From positions 186,001 through 250,000 of the forward strand of contig NZ_FRCN01000012.1 of NCBI RefSeq assembly GCF_900142925.1: a stretch of 64,000 nt of DNA, in the 5' to 3' direction. The position numbers and the translations under genes are program-made. The notes under the pieces were generated by a model. The model was given only the letters and a program-made list of their open reading frames with translations. It was not told where the DNA came from and made no database searches. This document shows positions 46,401 through 55,295 of the stretch, in pieces (positions within the stretch are counted from its first letter, which is position 1; every line of letters begins with the position of its first letter). This DNA comes from Chitinophaga sp. CF418. Its GTDB lineage: Bacteria > Bacteroidota > Bacteroidia > Chitinophagales > Chitinophagaceae.

Positions 46401-47446
46401 CCATCCGTACCTATCCATATATTTTTTCCATCTGCCTCACAAAAGGAAAGAATGAAATTGTCAACCGTACTTCCCTTGAAGGAATGCTGTTCAAACAAAT
46501 TCCGGCGGTTGTCTATAATATTAACGCCTCCGCGCAGGGTGCCGATCCACTTACGGCCTTCCCTGTCCTCGCAGATCGAATAAACAGCATTACTGCTCAA
46601 TGCATAATCACTGTGCCTGGCCTCTCCATCCCTGACCACAAATATCCCATGACCATCGGAGGCGGCCCACAGTACTCCCTGTTTATCCGCACAAAGGTTA
46701 ACGATCTTGCTTTTTTCTTTCAGGTAATTGTCAGAGTAGGTACCATTATATCTGAAAAGCCCTTTATCTGTCCCTATCCAGAGGTCTCCGTTTTTATCCA
46801 CCTTCAGGCAGTTGGCCTGTTTTAACTCCCGGTTGATAACTGTGACAACAGCTTTGCTGCAATCATATTTACATAGTCCGACGTCCTGGACGAAAATATA
46901 AGCTGTAGTTTTATCTGCATTAAAGTCAATAGCAGTTACTTCATAATTCAGGTTATTGTCCACCGGGATCTGCCGTCCCGCGGCTGCATGCCTGTTGAAC
47001 AGTAATAACCCTCTGCTCTCGGAACCTACGAGCACCATGCCCCCATTTCCCGCCTTGATGACGTGAATATTCCCTTCTATGGGTTTGCCGGTTGCTGCGT
47101 TCCTGGCTACGGAGAAGTGTTCATTCACCGGATCAAAAATACTGACGCCCTTCCGCCCTCCTATCCATAACCGGTGATCGGTATCACCGTCTATTGTATA
47201 AATACCATTATCTATGAGAGATGTACTGTCGCCTATCCTATTCCTGTAAATTCTGAATTTGTAACCATCATACCGGTTCAGTCCATCGTAAGTCCCGAAC
47301 CACATGAACCCTTTATAATCCTGGTAAACATTTACGACTGCATTATTGGAAAGCCCATTTTCTATACTTAGATACCGTAAAGGTTGCTCAGCAGCAAAGA
47401 GACCATTTATGGAAATGGTCATCCATATCAACATTGTCCACCGCAT
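43487..47446 (-). CDS. Hybrid two-component regulator (HTCS) with propeller sensor (PUL2)
   Basis: A 1319-residue one-protein phosphorelay. The periplasmic sensor is two beta-propellers of reg_prop repeats (for example DYKGFMWFGTYDGLNRYDGY; ~20-680) and a Y_Y_Y domain (~685-755). Then come one membrane helix (~755-778), a HisKA domain with ITNISHEFRTPLT-like H-box (H near 805), an HATPase domain (LLSNAFKFTPDGG, DSGAGIPENMGDK, GFGIGLYLVK), a receiver (VLLIDDNAEIREYL, phospho-Asp near 1100 in LVISDVHM) and a C-terminal AraC HTH (~1200-1305). Such regulators bind a breakdown oligosaccharide directly and activate the neighbouring susCD genes. Confidence 0.96.
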   Translation of the reverse strand: MRWTMLIWMTISINGLFAAEQPLRYLSIENGLSNNAVVNVYQDYKGFMWFGTYDGLNRYDGYKFRIYRNRIGDSTSLIDNGIYTIDGDTDHRLWIGGRKGVSIFDPVNEHFSVARNAATGKPIEGNIHVIKAGNGGMVLVGSESRGLLLFNRHAAAGRQIPVDNNLNYEVTAIDFNADKTTAYIFVQDVGLCKYDCSKAVVTVINRELKQANCLKVDKNGDLWIGTDKGLFRYNGTYSDNYLKEKSKIVNLCADKQGVLWAASDGHGIFVVRDGEARHSDYALSSNAVYSICEDREGRKWIGTLRGGVNIIDNRRNLFEQHSFKGSTVDNFILSFCEADGKNIWIGTDGGGLKYWNRENNTVKNYNYDPGNKQAVSSNFITGMLQDSHSDLWIATWFGGLNRYDKRRDAFDHYVCFNPFTKAAENNVWAIYEDAQKRLWASTTNNGTLYIFNRQTDTFELFDRSLVNIQCLAEDHKGNMWGGNYSSLIKIDRDHKQHHTYPVGYTVRTIHEDRRGNMWIGTEGGGLLLFNTVTGKFRRFSEAEGLPGNTVLRLLEDDKGDLWISTFNGLAKFDPVQYTCRNFSQTDGLQSNQFSYNAALKLRSGEFLFGGIKGFNIFHPDSIYERSNFSPVFLTAIRLNNVPAAQNSDYISKRSLENIEEITVPYDKAAVSLDFVALEYTSPDKIGYSYQMEGWDKGWNDARESRTANYTHLPEGNYSFLVKVTNADGKWGEEKQLLRIIVLPPWYRTPWAYSIYLALILGVIYLFIQYKSRQERLRYEIRLAHLESEKEKEINEKKLSFFTNISHEFRTPLTLIINPLKELKDNEKLGVVYRNARRLLSLVDQLLLFRRADNEELKVTKFDITLLCEEVFLCFTQQAETRNIRYQFLADNNGPLEIYANYEQIEIALFNLLSNAFKFTPDGGEISFHIQLTEGGVDIILKDSGAGIPENMGDKIFDKFQHGDSHSSGFGIGLYLVKKFIENHKGKVSYTSKVKEGTTFCVHLRTGTEHFDAKALKEEPVKKSAILDELIDDVYRKPEPEKLVSPEDMITEKRTVLLIDDNAEIREYLHRLFADKYIVYQAENGIEGFAAVEKYMPDLVISDVHMEGMNGIELCRKIKETDITSHIPVILLTSSSEARMEGIEGGADDYITKPFDSALLLVKVQTIIKNRNLLQQYFQENITLRTSYVKVPAEYQDFLKRCIEIVEANLGNEDFTIKTFTQAIGMSHSSLYKKVKSISGQTINAFIRSIRLRKAAVLMLKENYTVNQAAFQAGISDIKYFREQFHKLFGMNPSAYVKKYRHSFNQDLNVVKSDNSASER

Positions 47447-47491
47447 TCTGTAAGCGCTAATTTGCGGTCAAAATAGCGATTTTATTTTAAT

Positions 47492-47523
47492 AAAAAACTC
47501 CCGGTGGATATTACCCCCGGGAG
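47492..47523 (-). terminator. Rho-independent terminator of the sulfatase locus (PUL3)
   Basis: CTCCCGG (47498-47504) pairs with CCGGGAG (47517-47523) around a 12-nt loop and is followed on the minus strand by TTTTTTATT. It lies 26 bp after the desaturase-family stop and separates PUL3 from the HTCS gene. Confidence 0.85.
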
Positions 47524-47548
47524 CTTTCATTTTATTCGGCCTTATATT

Positions 47549-48448
47549 TTATGCTTCCGCAACAACAGCAGGGACAGCCGGTACGCTATCTCCTACCATT
47601 GGTCCGCCAGCTGATAGCTCACTACCCTTCCGTCTGGATTTAAACAAGGGCCAGAGGAACTGAGCATACCATTCTTCCTGTTTGTAGTGTTTAATACCGT
47701 ATCCGCTGGGATACTGCCTGGTGATGATCCCTGTCCCGAATATGATATCCCAGATAAAGAACATATTTCCAAAATTCCCTTTATAATTTCCTACACCATC
47801 ATCACTACTATCAGCATGATGCGCATGATGGGTAGCAGGTGTAGAGATCAGCCTTTCCATCACCCAACCGATAGGTTGCAACCAGCGGATAGTATAAAAA
47901 GGCTTATCCCATTTGATGCTGGAATGCGCTCCCGTTGTGATCAATGCTTTAATACCTGTCACAAACAACACCGGGTATCCCAGTCCAAGATACACCAGGG
48001 TTGTGGTAAGGTAGATCTGTGAAAAAAAGATGGTATAAATGATATTCTGCCTGCTGGCCATCGCCATGCCCATATAAGGCGCGGAATGATGCGTACGATG
48101 GAAGCGCCATAGCCAAGGCAACTGATGATGCAGGCGGTGGTACCAGTATTGGGTCAGATCATCGCCTACGGCAATAATTGCAAATCCCCACCAGAACGGC
48201 ACCCAGGCAAATATATTTTTTGCATTGGGCAGCAGTGTGGGCAGTAACAATACCCCCAGGTAGGCAATAAGTGGCCGCACTACAATTCTGGGCACCACGA
48301 AACACACAATGTCCAATATCCGTTCATTATTGGTCCAGTGGTTCTCATACAACCCGAAGGAGAATTCTATGATACCGATGATCAGCATGATCACCGGTAG
48401 TCCCCACCCATTCAGGTTGGTGAAGATCAGTTCTATATAATGTACCAT
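47549..48448 (-). CDS. Sterol desaturase/fatty acid hydroxylase-family membrane enzyme
   Basis: A 299-residue protein with several hydrophobic helices and the three histidine clusters of the di-iron membrane oxygenase family: YWYHRLHHQL (H104, H107, H108), FHRTHHSAP (H117, H120, H121) and ATHHAHHADSSDD near residue 215. Members hydroxylate or desaturate sterols, fatty acids, sphingolipid-like or carotenoid substrates using O2. It closes the SusCD-sulfatase operon, after two micro-proteins. A lipid or sterol-related role for the whole locus is possible, but the substrate cannot be read from sequence. Confidence 0.88.
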   Translation of the reverse strand: MVHYIELIFTNLNGWGLPVIMLIIGIIEFSFGLYENHWTNNERILDIVCFVVPRIVVRPLIAYLGVLLLPTLLPNAKNIFAWVPFWWGFAIIAVGDDLTQYWYHRLHHQLPWLWRFHRTHHSAPYMGMAMASRQNIIYTIFFSQIYLTTTLVYLGLGYPVLFVTGIKALITTGAHSSIKWDKPFYTIRWLQPIGWVMERLISTPATHHAHHADSSDDGVGNYKGNFGNMFFIWDIIFGTGIITRQYPSGYGIKHYKQEEWYAQFLWPLFKSRRKGSELSAGGPMVGDSVPAVPAVVAEA

Positions 48449-48496
48449 TAGATAAAGTTTTAAGTACCGGCTAACGCCGGTACGGGTATTAAAATG

Positions 48497-48658
48497 TTAT
48501 CTCGACGCTTTTACAGTTGCCTGTGGATGCTGCTTCCACGGTCTTTCACCGCTTATCCTGAACGACAACAACATCAGCAATACAGGCAATGCATACAGCA
48601 CGATGCTTATCAGGGCGTCCCTTATAATCCTCTGCTGTGTGATCTTATCCGTTTTCAT
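48497..48658 (-). CDS. Small single-pass membrane protein (53 aa)
   Basis: A frame of 53 codons plus stop, beginning MKTDKITQQRIIRDALISIV, with one hydrophobic helix (ISIVLYALPVLLMLLSF, ~18-35) and a basic tail (SGERPWKQHPQATVKASR). An in-frame ATG nine bases earlier (48667, MIIMKTD) is an alternative start. It lies 13 bp after the other micro-protein gene and 48 bp before the desaturase-family gene, all in the same direction. The helix plus charged flanks look genuinely coded. Function unknown; possibly a subunit or stabiliser of the desaturase. Confidence 0.65.
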   Translation of the reverse strand: MKTDKITQQRIIRDALISIVLYALPVLLMLLSFRISGERPWKQHPQATVKASR

Positions 48659-48671
48659 GATGATCATATTT

Positions 48672-48806
48672 TCATGTTAAGAGCCAATGCTGGATCAGCC
48701 ACAGGGCGCCAGCGATAATAAACAAGGGTATCAAAAAAATGATAATGCCTACAATGATCTTTCTGATCAGTAGTAAAATATCCTGTACTATCATACGGGT
48801 AATCAT
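48672..48806 (-). CDS. Small membrane protein (44 aa)
   Basis: A 44-residue frame starting MITRMIVQDILLLIRKIIVG, almost entirely one long hydrophobic segment (IIVGIIIFLIPLFIIAGALW) and ending LIQHWLLT. Its ATG overlaps the sulfatase stop as ATGA, a strong hint of translational coupling. Together with the 53-aa gene it forms a pair of membrane micro-proteins between a sulfatase and a membrane oxygenase-like enzyme. I do not recognise a family. Confidence 0.65.
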   Translation of the reverse strand: MITRMIVQDILLLIRKIIVGIIIFLIPLFIIAGALWLIQHWLLT

Positions 48807-50641
48807 TTAGGAGCAGCGGTGAGTAATTTCCTTGAGTTGATCAGCCTTGCCTTGAACACATCATCCCAGTCGATATATGGATAAATATTGTACTTCTTCG
48901 CATCCTGTTCGAAGAGGCGTTTCAATTCTGCCAGTTTCTCCGGATATTTATCCGCCAGGTTCACCCGCTCATTAAAATCTTCATTCAGGTTGTATAGTTC
49001 CCATACATCCTTGTCAAAGTCTTTTGTAACTGCCTGGCCTGCATCTGAGAAACCATTGAGGTCTTCATAGTTGGGATGATGTGCAGCCCCGGCTTTCCAT
49101 CCATCTTTATAGATAGCCCTGGAACCGAAAATATAATAGTACTGTTCCGTATGACGGGAAGGTGCATTGGCATTCGCAAAAGAATACACGAGAGAAGTAC
49201 CGTGCAGGCTGTCCTGTTTAATGCCCCTGATCTGTTGAGGGAAAGGAATGCCCAAAAATTCAATTGTCGTAGGCAGGAGGTCTGTTACATATCCGTACTG
49301 TGTGCGTATTTCTCCTTTGGCTTTGATTCCTTTCGGATAAAATACGATCAGCGGATTACGGGTCCCTCCTTCTGAATTGGCATCCTGTTTCCAGTATTTA
49401 AACGGTGTGTTGGCCGCCTGCGCCCAACCTAAAGGATAGTTGGCGTCAGATTCCGGCGTACCTATCTGGGCGATGTGCTGCTCATTGAATAACCTGGCGG
49501 AGTCGCGTGGCAGTGTTTTGTTCCTTCTCGGAGAATGACCATTTGTCACCACTCCTTCCAGAGTACCTTCCTTACTCGCGCCATTGTCGCCAACTACAAC
49601 GAAGATCAGTGTATTATCCAGCTGCTGAATGGATCTCAGGTAATTAATCACCCGGCTTACCTGGTAATCTGTATAAGTCAGGTAACCGGCATAAACTTCC
49701 ATAAAGCGTGCGTACAGCTTTTTCTGGTCGGGTTTCAGCTCATTCCATGCCTGTATATACGAGTTCCTTTCGGGTAGCTTTGCATTGGCAGGAATGATGC
49801 CCAGCTTCTTCTGATTAGCGAAAACCTTTTCCCTAAACGCATCCCAGCCATCATCAAACTGCCCCTTATACCGGTCGCTCCACTCTGTAGCCACCTGGTG
49901 GGGAGAATGCGTAGCAGCAGGCGCGTAGTACAGGAAGAAAGGCTTATCAGGCGCAGCAGCCTTCTGCCTCGCAATGTAACTGATCGCCTTATCTGTGATC
50001 TGCTCACTGAGGTGCCTGCCATCCGGTTTGATGTTCACATTATCTTCTACTAATGCCGGTTTATACTGGTCTGTTGCAGAGCCGAGGAAGCCGAAGAAAT
50101 GTTCAAAGCCTTTACCCGAAGGCCAGCGGTCAAATGGGCCGGCATCAGAAGTATCTTCATCTGGCGTGAGGCCGTATTTACCTACAGCAAAGGTATTGTA
50201 TCCATTCTCCTTCAGGATCTCTGCGATCGTTCCTGAGCTGGAAGGTATACGCCCATCATATCCCGGGAAACCGGCAGAAGAAAAGTAATGCGCAAATCCG
50301 CCCATATGCACTGCATGGTGATTCCTTCCCGTCATCAATGCTGCCCGTGTCGGCGCACAGATAGCAGCAGTATGAAAATTGGTGTAACGCAGGCCATTGT
50401 TAGCCAGGCTGTCAAAGGTCGGAGTACTGATCACACCTCCGAAAGTACTGGTGGCGCCGAAGCCCACATCATCCAGCAATATCCATATAACGTTGGGAGA
50501 ACCCGCGGGAGGTTTTACCTGTGCAGGCCACCACTCTTTTGATTCTGCCAGCGTACGGCCCACTGTGCCCTGGTAAGGTTGCTGTGCCTTTAACGCAAGG
50601 CCAGTCATTAATGTAAATGCACTTAAAACGAGAAATTTCAT
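48803..50641 (-). CDS. Secreted arylsulfatase-type sulfatase (S1 family)
   Basis: A 612-residue enzyme with signal peptide MKFLVLSAFTLMTGLALKAQ. Metal ligands are in WILLDDVGFGATS (D57, D58). The sulfatase signature is CAPTRAALMTGRN (C95 to be converted to formylglycine, R99), followed by GKYGLTPDEDT, PAATHSPHQVA and VVGDNGASKEGTL. The sequence around the active site resembles large arylsulfatases of the AtsA type (S1_4-like) more than glycan-specific exosulfatases. It hydrolyses sulfate esters in the periplasm and depends on a maturase encoded elsewhere. It lies 30 bp after SusD. Confidence 0.92.
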   Translation of the reverse strand: MKFLVLSAFTLMTGLALKAQQPYQGTVGRTLAESKEWWPAQVKPPAGSPNVIWILLDDVGFGATSTFGGVISTPTFDSLANNGLRYTNFHTAAICAPTRAALMTGRNHHAVHMGGFAHYFSSAGFPGYDGRIPSSSGTIAEILKENGYNTFAVGKYGLTPDEDTSDAGPFDRWPSGKGFEHFFGFLGSATDQYKPALVEDNVNIKPDGRHLSEQITDKAISYIARQKAAAPDKPFFLYYAPAATHSPHQVATEWSDRYKGQFDDGWDAFREKVFANQKKLGIIPANAKLPERNSYIQAWNELKPDQKKLYARFMEVYAGYLTYTDYQVSRVINYLRSIQQLDNTLIFVVVGDNGASKEGTLEGVVTNGHSPRRNKTLPRDSARLFNEQHIAQIGTPESDANYPLGWAQAANTPFKYWKQDANSEGGTRNPLIVFYPKGIKAKGEIRTQYGYVTDLLPTTIEFLGIPFPQQIRGIKQDSLHGTSLVYSFANANAPSRHTEQYYYIFGSRAIYKDGWKAGAAHHPNYEDLNGFSDAGQAVTKDFDKDVWELYNLNEDFNERVNLADKYPEKLAELKRLFEQDAKKYNIYPYIDWDDVFKARLINSRKLLTAAPK

Positions 50642-50671
50642 GTTGCGTAATTAATTTTTATGGTGATGTGA

Positions 50672-52132
50672 TTACCAGCCCGGATTATTCGTCAGCTCCC
50701 CGTTGATGTCGATCTCCGACTGTGGAATAGGGAAAAGGGTATCTTTTAATGCCGCTCCTGTTTTTGCAGGTATTTTCTTCAGCGCATCGTAGAGATAACT
50801 GCCTCCTCTTCTTGAGAGGTCAAACCAGCGCATACCTTCCTGTATGAACTCCTTTCTTCTTTCCAGGAAAACAGCATCACGGAAATCAGCCTGGCTCAAT
50901 CCAGTGGTCAGTTCTGCTACATTGGCACGGCTTCTCACCTGATTGATGGCAGCGTAAGCATCTGCGGTAGGACCACTATTGAGCTCATTGAGCACTTCCG
51001 CTTTCAGTAACAGTATATCCGCATACCTGATCACGGGGAAGTTGATACCGCTCTGTGCCTGATTGGTCAGGGGCGTCAGCGAATAATCTATAAACTTGGC
51101 AAAACGGGCAGGACTGAAAGTGACGTAGTTGCCTGTGGCCGCGTTGTAAATGCGGGTCAGGAATGTCACATCCCTGCGGGTATCAGTGGCTGCAAACAAT
51201 TGGAACAGGGTACTGTCGGCAGGAAGATCACCCGGATAAACAGCGGCATTAAAAGAAGAGAAATTGCCACTGCTTAATGACTGTGTACTGTTCTTAGCAC
51301 CGAGATTAGTTCCGAACTGTACGGAGAAAATATGTTCTTTCCCATTCTTCGTTTTCTGCTGAAAGGCATCCAGGTAATTTTCAAATAAGGCATATCCGTA
51401 TCCGCCGTTGATCACTTCATTGATCTCGGTCAGGGCCTTACTCCATTCCCTGCGGGTCACATACACCTTCGCCAGCAGTGCATGAGCAGCGCCACTGGTA
51501 GCACGCCCTATATTCCCGCCTGTATATGTTTTGGGCAATAGTGTAGCGGCTGTCAGATCTGCAATGACCTGCGCGTACACACTGTCTTTCGGCACCCGTT
51601 TTACCTTTTGCGCGCTTACATCAATAGAAGAAGGATCATGCAGGATCAGTGGCGCATCGCCCCAGAAACGCACGATATTGAAATACAGCAATCCGCGCAG
51701 GAATTTTGCTTCTCTTACCAGGCGCGCCCTCGCTGTAGTATCAAAATCAATTGACGGGATATTGTCAATCGCTATGTTTGCGCGGCTGATTGCGAAATAA
51801 TGCTGCTGCCAGTTCTTCTTTACCCTGTCATTGGCCGCCACATAGGTAGCAGTACCTAATGCGCGTACGTCTGTGTTGGTATTCGAAGGACTAAACACCT
51901 GGTCGTCGCTGGCATTCCCTGTTAACAGGTTCAGGTTCCTGCCGTACATGGGAAAGTCTCCCGCGGCATCCGTATTCAATGCACTATACACTGCTGATAC
52001 TGCAGCAACTGCATCCGCCTGCGTTTTGTAAAATTGTGAAGCTGTGATAAGCGAGGATGGTGATTCGTCTAGTTTATTGCAGGATGCGACAAGCACGCCG
52101 GCAATTAATAGTATCGTATATAATCTTGTCAT
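50672..52132 (-). CDS. SusD/RagB-type lipoprotein (PUL3)
   Basis: 486 residues from the ATG at 52132, which gives a proper lipoprotein signal (MTRLYTILLIAGVLVASC, C18). The frame extends further upstream to 52192, but that would overlap the SusC gene and bury the signal peptide. SusD helices are clear: LVREAKFLRGLLYFNIVRFW, ATSGAAHALLAKVYVTRREW, VIRYADILLLKAEVLNELN and DAVFLERRKEFIQEGMRWFD. It ends in NPGW. It pairs with the SusC 46 bp upstream and leads into the sulfatase. Confidence 0.94.
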   Translation of the reverse strand: MTRLYTILLIAGVLVASCNKLDESPSSLITASQFYKTQADAVAAVSAVYSALNTDAAGDFPMYGRNLNLLTGNASDDQVFSPSNTNTDVRALGTATYVAANDRVKKNWQQHYFAISRANIAIDNIPSIDFDTTARARLVREAKFLRGLLYFNIVRFWGDAPLILHDPSSIDVSAQKVKRVPKDSVYAQVIADLTAATLLPKTYTGGNIGRATSGAAHALLAKVYVTRREWSKALTEINEVINGGYGYALFENYLDAFQQKTKNGKEHIFSVQFGTNLGAKNSTQSLSSGNFSSFNAAVYPGDLPADSTLFQLFAATDTRRDVTFLTRIYNAATGNYVTFSPARFAKFIDYSLTPLTNQAQSGINFPVIRYADILLLKAEVLNELNSGPTADAYAAINQVRSRANVAELTTGLSQADFRDAVFLERRKEFIQEGMRWFDLSRRGGSYLYDALKKIPAKTGAALKDTLFPIPQSEIDINGELTNNPGW

Positions 52133-52178
52133 TGTATTAAATATTAAAAGAAAGGACTGCGATATACTGGCGCATTTA

Positions 52179-55100
52179 TCAGAATGTAACACTTAAGCCG
52201 GCGAGGAAACTTTTTGAGCTTGGATAAGCACCATAATCAATCCCCTGCTTCGTATTATCATTATCGTAGAAGTTCACTTCAGGATCCAGACCGGAATAGT
52301 TTGTCCATGTCAGGATATTCTGTGCAGTCACATAGATCCGTAGTTGTTTCGCGTGAATTCTCTCCAATACTCCCCCGGGAAGGCTATAGCCCAATGAGAG
52401 ATTCTTCAGCTTTACAAAAGATCCATTTTCCACGTAACGGTCCGTCACCTGTGCCACCGGCGCATTTGTTGCCCTGGCCACCTTACCATCGGGATTACTG
52501 TCGCTATACCTGTCGAGTAATACGGCAGAAGCATTCAGCGACAGCGTAGGTATTTCCAGTTTCTGCTGGAGGAAGTTGAATATCTTATTGCCATAACTAC
52601 CCTGGAAAACGAACGACAGATCAAATGCTTTATAATTGAGGGTATTGGTGAAACCAAAGGTCAGCTTAGGCTGTGCGCTGCCCAGGCTATGCTTGTCGGC
52701 AGTTGAAATCACCCCATCCCCATTGGTATCCACATACTTCGTATCTCCTACCTGTTGCGATACTCCGGCCAATACTGGAATGCCTTTCTGAACATCCTCT
52801 TTCGTGATCAGACCGTTGGTATTATACCCCCAGAAAGTACCCACCGGCGATCCCACTTTTACGATCACCGGAGAGACGTATCCTGTAGGCGCCAGCGGGA
52901 AATAATAGTTTGTACCGTCACCCAGGTTGAGGATCTTATTCCTATTGGCGGCCAATACTAATGTAGATTTCCAGCTAAAGTCCCTTCCCTTGATATTGTC
53001 TGAAGTGATGCTCAGTTCCAGCCCTTTGTTCTCAACACTTCCCACATTCTGCAAAACACTGGAATAGCCAGTATATAATGGGAATGGCACATTCAGCAGC
53101 AGGTCTGTTGTCTTCTTGTAATAGGCGTCAAATGACACATTAATACGTTTATTAACCAGACCGAAATCAACACCGGCATTATACTGTGTAGTGGTTTCCC
53201 ACTTGAGATCCGGGTTGGCGACCTGCACAGGTGCAATACCTGTTACCAATGTCCCGTTGAAATAATAGTTTGTTGGCGACAATGCAGCCAGTGAGCTATA
53301 CGGGGGTACTTCAGAATTACCTGTTCTACCAGCAGACAACCTAAGCTTCAGATCGCTGACAGTACTTCCCCATTGTTCAGCAAAAACCTCCTTTCCTGCA
53401 TTCCAGGAAAAACCGATAGACGGGAAATATCCCCAGCGGTTATTTTTTCCCAGTCTGGAAGAGCCATCAGCGCGCAATGACAGCGTAAAATTGTATTTAT
53501 GCTGATAGGAATAATTCACCCTGGCCAGGTAGGAATTAAGAGAAGATTCATGTCCGTCGGAAACAGATAATACCGGTGTACTGGCGTAGTTCAGGTTGTT
53601 AAAGGAAGTAAGATCGTTAGGGAACTTCTGCGCACTGGCTACGGCAGATTCATCCTTCTGATGCTGCATGGTATAACCTGCCAGCACATTCAGAAAATGC
53701 GCTTCCCCGAAAGCATGGTCGTAGGTCAGCGTGTTCTCATTGATCCATGTGGTAGCACTCAGATCACCTACGGAAGCGTATCCTCCGGCGGCATAACCGG
53801 TAGCGCTACCTCCCGGTGAACCCGCATAACCGGGAGAATAATAGTTCTGTTTAGTATTGATAAGGTCTGCGCCACCTGTCACTTTCAAGGTCAGTTCTTT
53901 CAGCAGTTTATATTCCAGTGAAGTGTTTGCCAATATCCTTCTCAGGTATGTTTTATTGATTGTAGACTGAAGATCCTGGATCGGGTTGGTAGGGTTAGCG
54001 GAATAGGGACTGCTCGTATTGTAGCTTCCGTCTTCGTTCCAGATCTTCGCTACGGGCGATACCTGTAGCAGATTAGCAAAGGCTGTGCTCTGGAAATTAA
54101 GGCTGTTGTAGTTGTTGCCGAATAATTTATCTTCTATAGACTGACTGCCGAAGATGTTGGTAGCGATCTTCAACCTATCACTCACCGTACGTTCGTAGTT
54201 TATCCGGCCGGAGTAACGTTTAAACCCCGTATTAATGATAATACCTCCCTGGTCGAAGTAGTTAGCGGAAATAAGGTACCTGGATTTCTCATCTCCCCCC
54301 GAAAAGGACAGCTCATGGTTCTGCAGCGCCTTTTTACGAAGAGCCGCACTCTGCCAGTCGGAGCCTTCACCCAGTGCGGCAAGGTCAGCCTCATTGTATG
54401 TTTTAGCGCTTCCTGTGCTCACGTTGATATCATTTACCAGTTCACCCCATTGCCTGGCATTCAGCAGGTCCAGCTTTTTCCTTACCTGCTGGGTACCGAC
54501 GTATGTGTTGTAGCTCACTTCGTCATGCCCCCGGCGACCTCTTTTAGTGGTGATAATGATCACGCCATTTGCCCCACGGGAGCCATAGATAGCGGTCGCA
54601 GAAGCGTCTTTCAGCACTTCTATGGAAGCGATATCACTGGGATTGATGGTTGACAGTGCATTCACGCCTGTGCCGTTGGACGCGCCTGTATTAGCATAAT
54701 CATTGTTATTGTAGATGATAAACCCGTCTATCACATATAAGGGAGCATTCCCGAAGCTGATAGAGTTCCCACCGCGTACCCGGATGGTGGCAGTACTTCC
54801 CGGCTGCCCGGAGCTCTGCGTCACAGCAACGCCCGGCACACTTCCCTGCAGGAGATTATCAAATGCGGCGGCAGGCTGCGCCAGTAATACCTTGGAGACA
54901 CTGGCTACAGAACCGGTGATATCACTTTTACGTTGTGTACCATAACCTACTACAACGACTTCGTTCAACTGACTTTCATTCTCCTGTAGCAGGATTTTTA
55001 ATGGAGAACCGTCAGCCTGTATTTCTTGTTTTTTGTACCCTATGAAAACGGCTTCAATAATGTATGGTAGTTTCTGACCTGTCCTGAACTGGAAGTTTCC

Positions 55101-55295
55101 TTTTGCATCAGTCAAAACCTGGTTGGTGGTGCCTTTAATTCTGACCAAAGCACCAATAACGGGGCTGGATGTTTTACTGTCAAGTACAGTACCGGTGAGT
55201 GTAGAATTAATTACAGGATCGGAAGCAGATTGAGCATATAACGTTACAGGTGCTATCCCTGTTAACCAGGAAATAAGCAAGAGAACTTTTTTCAT
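52179..55295 (-). CDS. SusC/RagA TonB-dependent transporter (PUL3)
   Basis: A 1038-residue transporter with signal peptide, a carboxypeptidase-like domain (LDSKTSSPVIGALVRIKGTT), a TonB-box region (NEVVVVGYGTQRKSDITG), plug motifs (YVIDGFIIYNNNDYANTG, DASATAIYGSRGANGVIIIT) and a barrel ending FLAGLSVTF. No STN domain, sigma/FecR pair or HTCS is adjacent, so its regulator is not in the window or it is constitutive. It is the first gene of the sulfatase operon. Confidence 0.95.
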   Translation of the reverse strand: MKKVLLLISWLTGIAPVTLYAQSASDPVINSTLTGTVLDSKTSSPVIGALVRIKGTTNQVLTDAKGNFQFRTGQKLPYIIEAVFIGYKKQEIQADGSPLKILLQENESQLNEVVVVGYGTQRKSDITGSVASVSKVLLAQPAAAFDNLLQGSVPGVAVTQSSGQPGSTATIRVRGGNSISFGNAPLYVIDGFIIYNNNDYANTGASNGTGVNALSTINPSDIASIEVLKDASATAIYGSRGANGVIIITTKRGRRGHDEVSYNTYVGTQQVRKKLDLLNARQWGELVNDINVSTGSAKTYNEADLAALGEGSDWQSAALRKKALQNHELSFSGGDEKSRYLISANYFDQGGIIINTGFKRYSGRINYERTVSDRLKIATNIFGSQSIEDKLFGNNYNSLNFQSTAFANLLQVSPVAKIWNEDGSYNTSSPYSANPTNPIQDLQSTINKTYLRRILANTSLEYKLLKELTLKVTGGADLINTKQNYYSPGYAGSPGGSATGYAAGGYASVGDLSATTWINENTLTYDHAFGEAHFLNVLAGYTMQHQKDESAVASAQKFPNDLTSFNNLNYASTPVLSVSDGHESSLNSYLARVNYSYQHKYNFTLSLRADGSSRLGKNNRWGYFPSIGFSWNAGKEVFAEQWGSTVSDLKLRLSAGRTGNSEVPPYSSLAALSPTNYYFNGTLVTGIAPVQVANPDLKWETTTQYNAGVDFGLVNKRINVSFDAYYKKTTDLLLNVPFPLYTGYSSVLQNVGSVENKGLELSITSDNIKGRDFSWKSTLVLAANRNKILNLGDGTNYYFPLAPTGYVSPVIVKVGSPVGTFWGYNTNGLITKEDVQKGIPVLAGVSQQVGDTKYVDTNGDGVISTADKHSLGSAQPKLTFGFTNTLNYKAFDLSFVFQGSYGNKIFNFLQQKLEIPTLSLNASAVLLDRYSDSNPDGKVARATNAPVAQVTDRYVENGSFVKLKNLSLGYSLPGGVLERIHAKQLRIYVTAQNILTWTNYSGLDPEVNFYDNDNTKQGIDYGAYPSSKSFLAGLSVTF

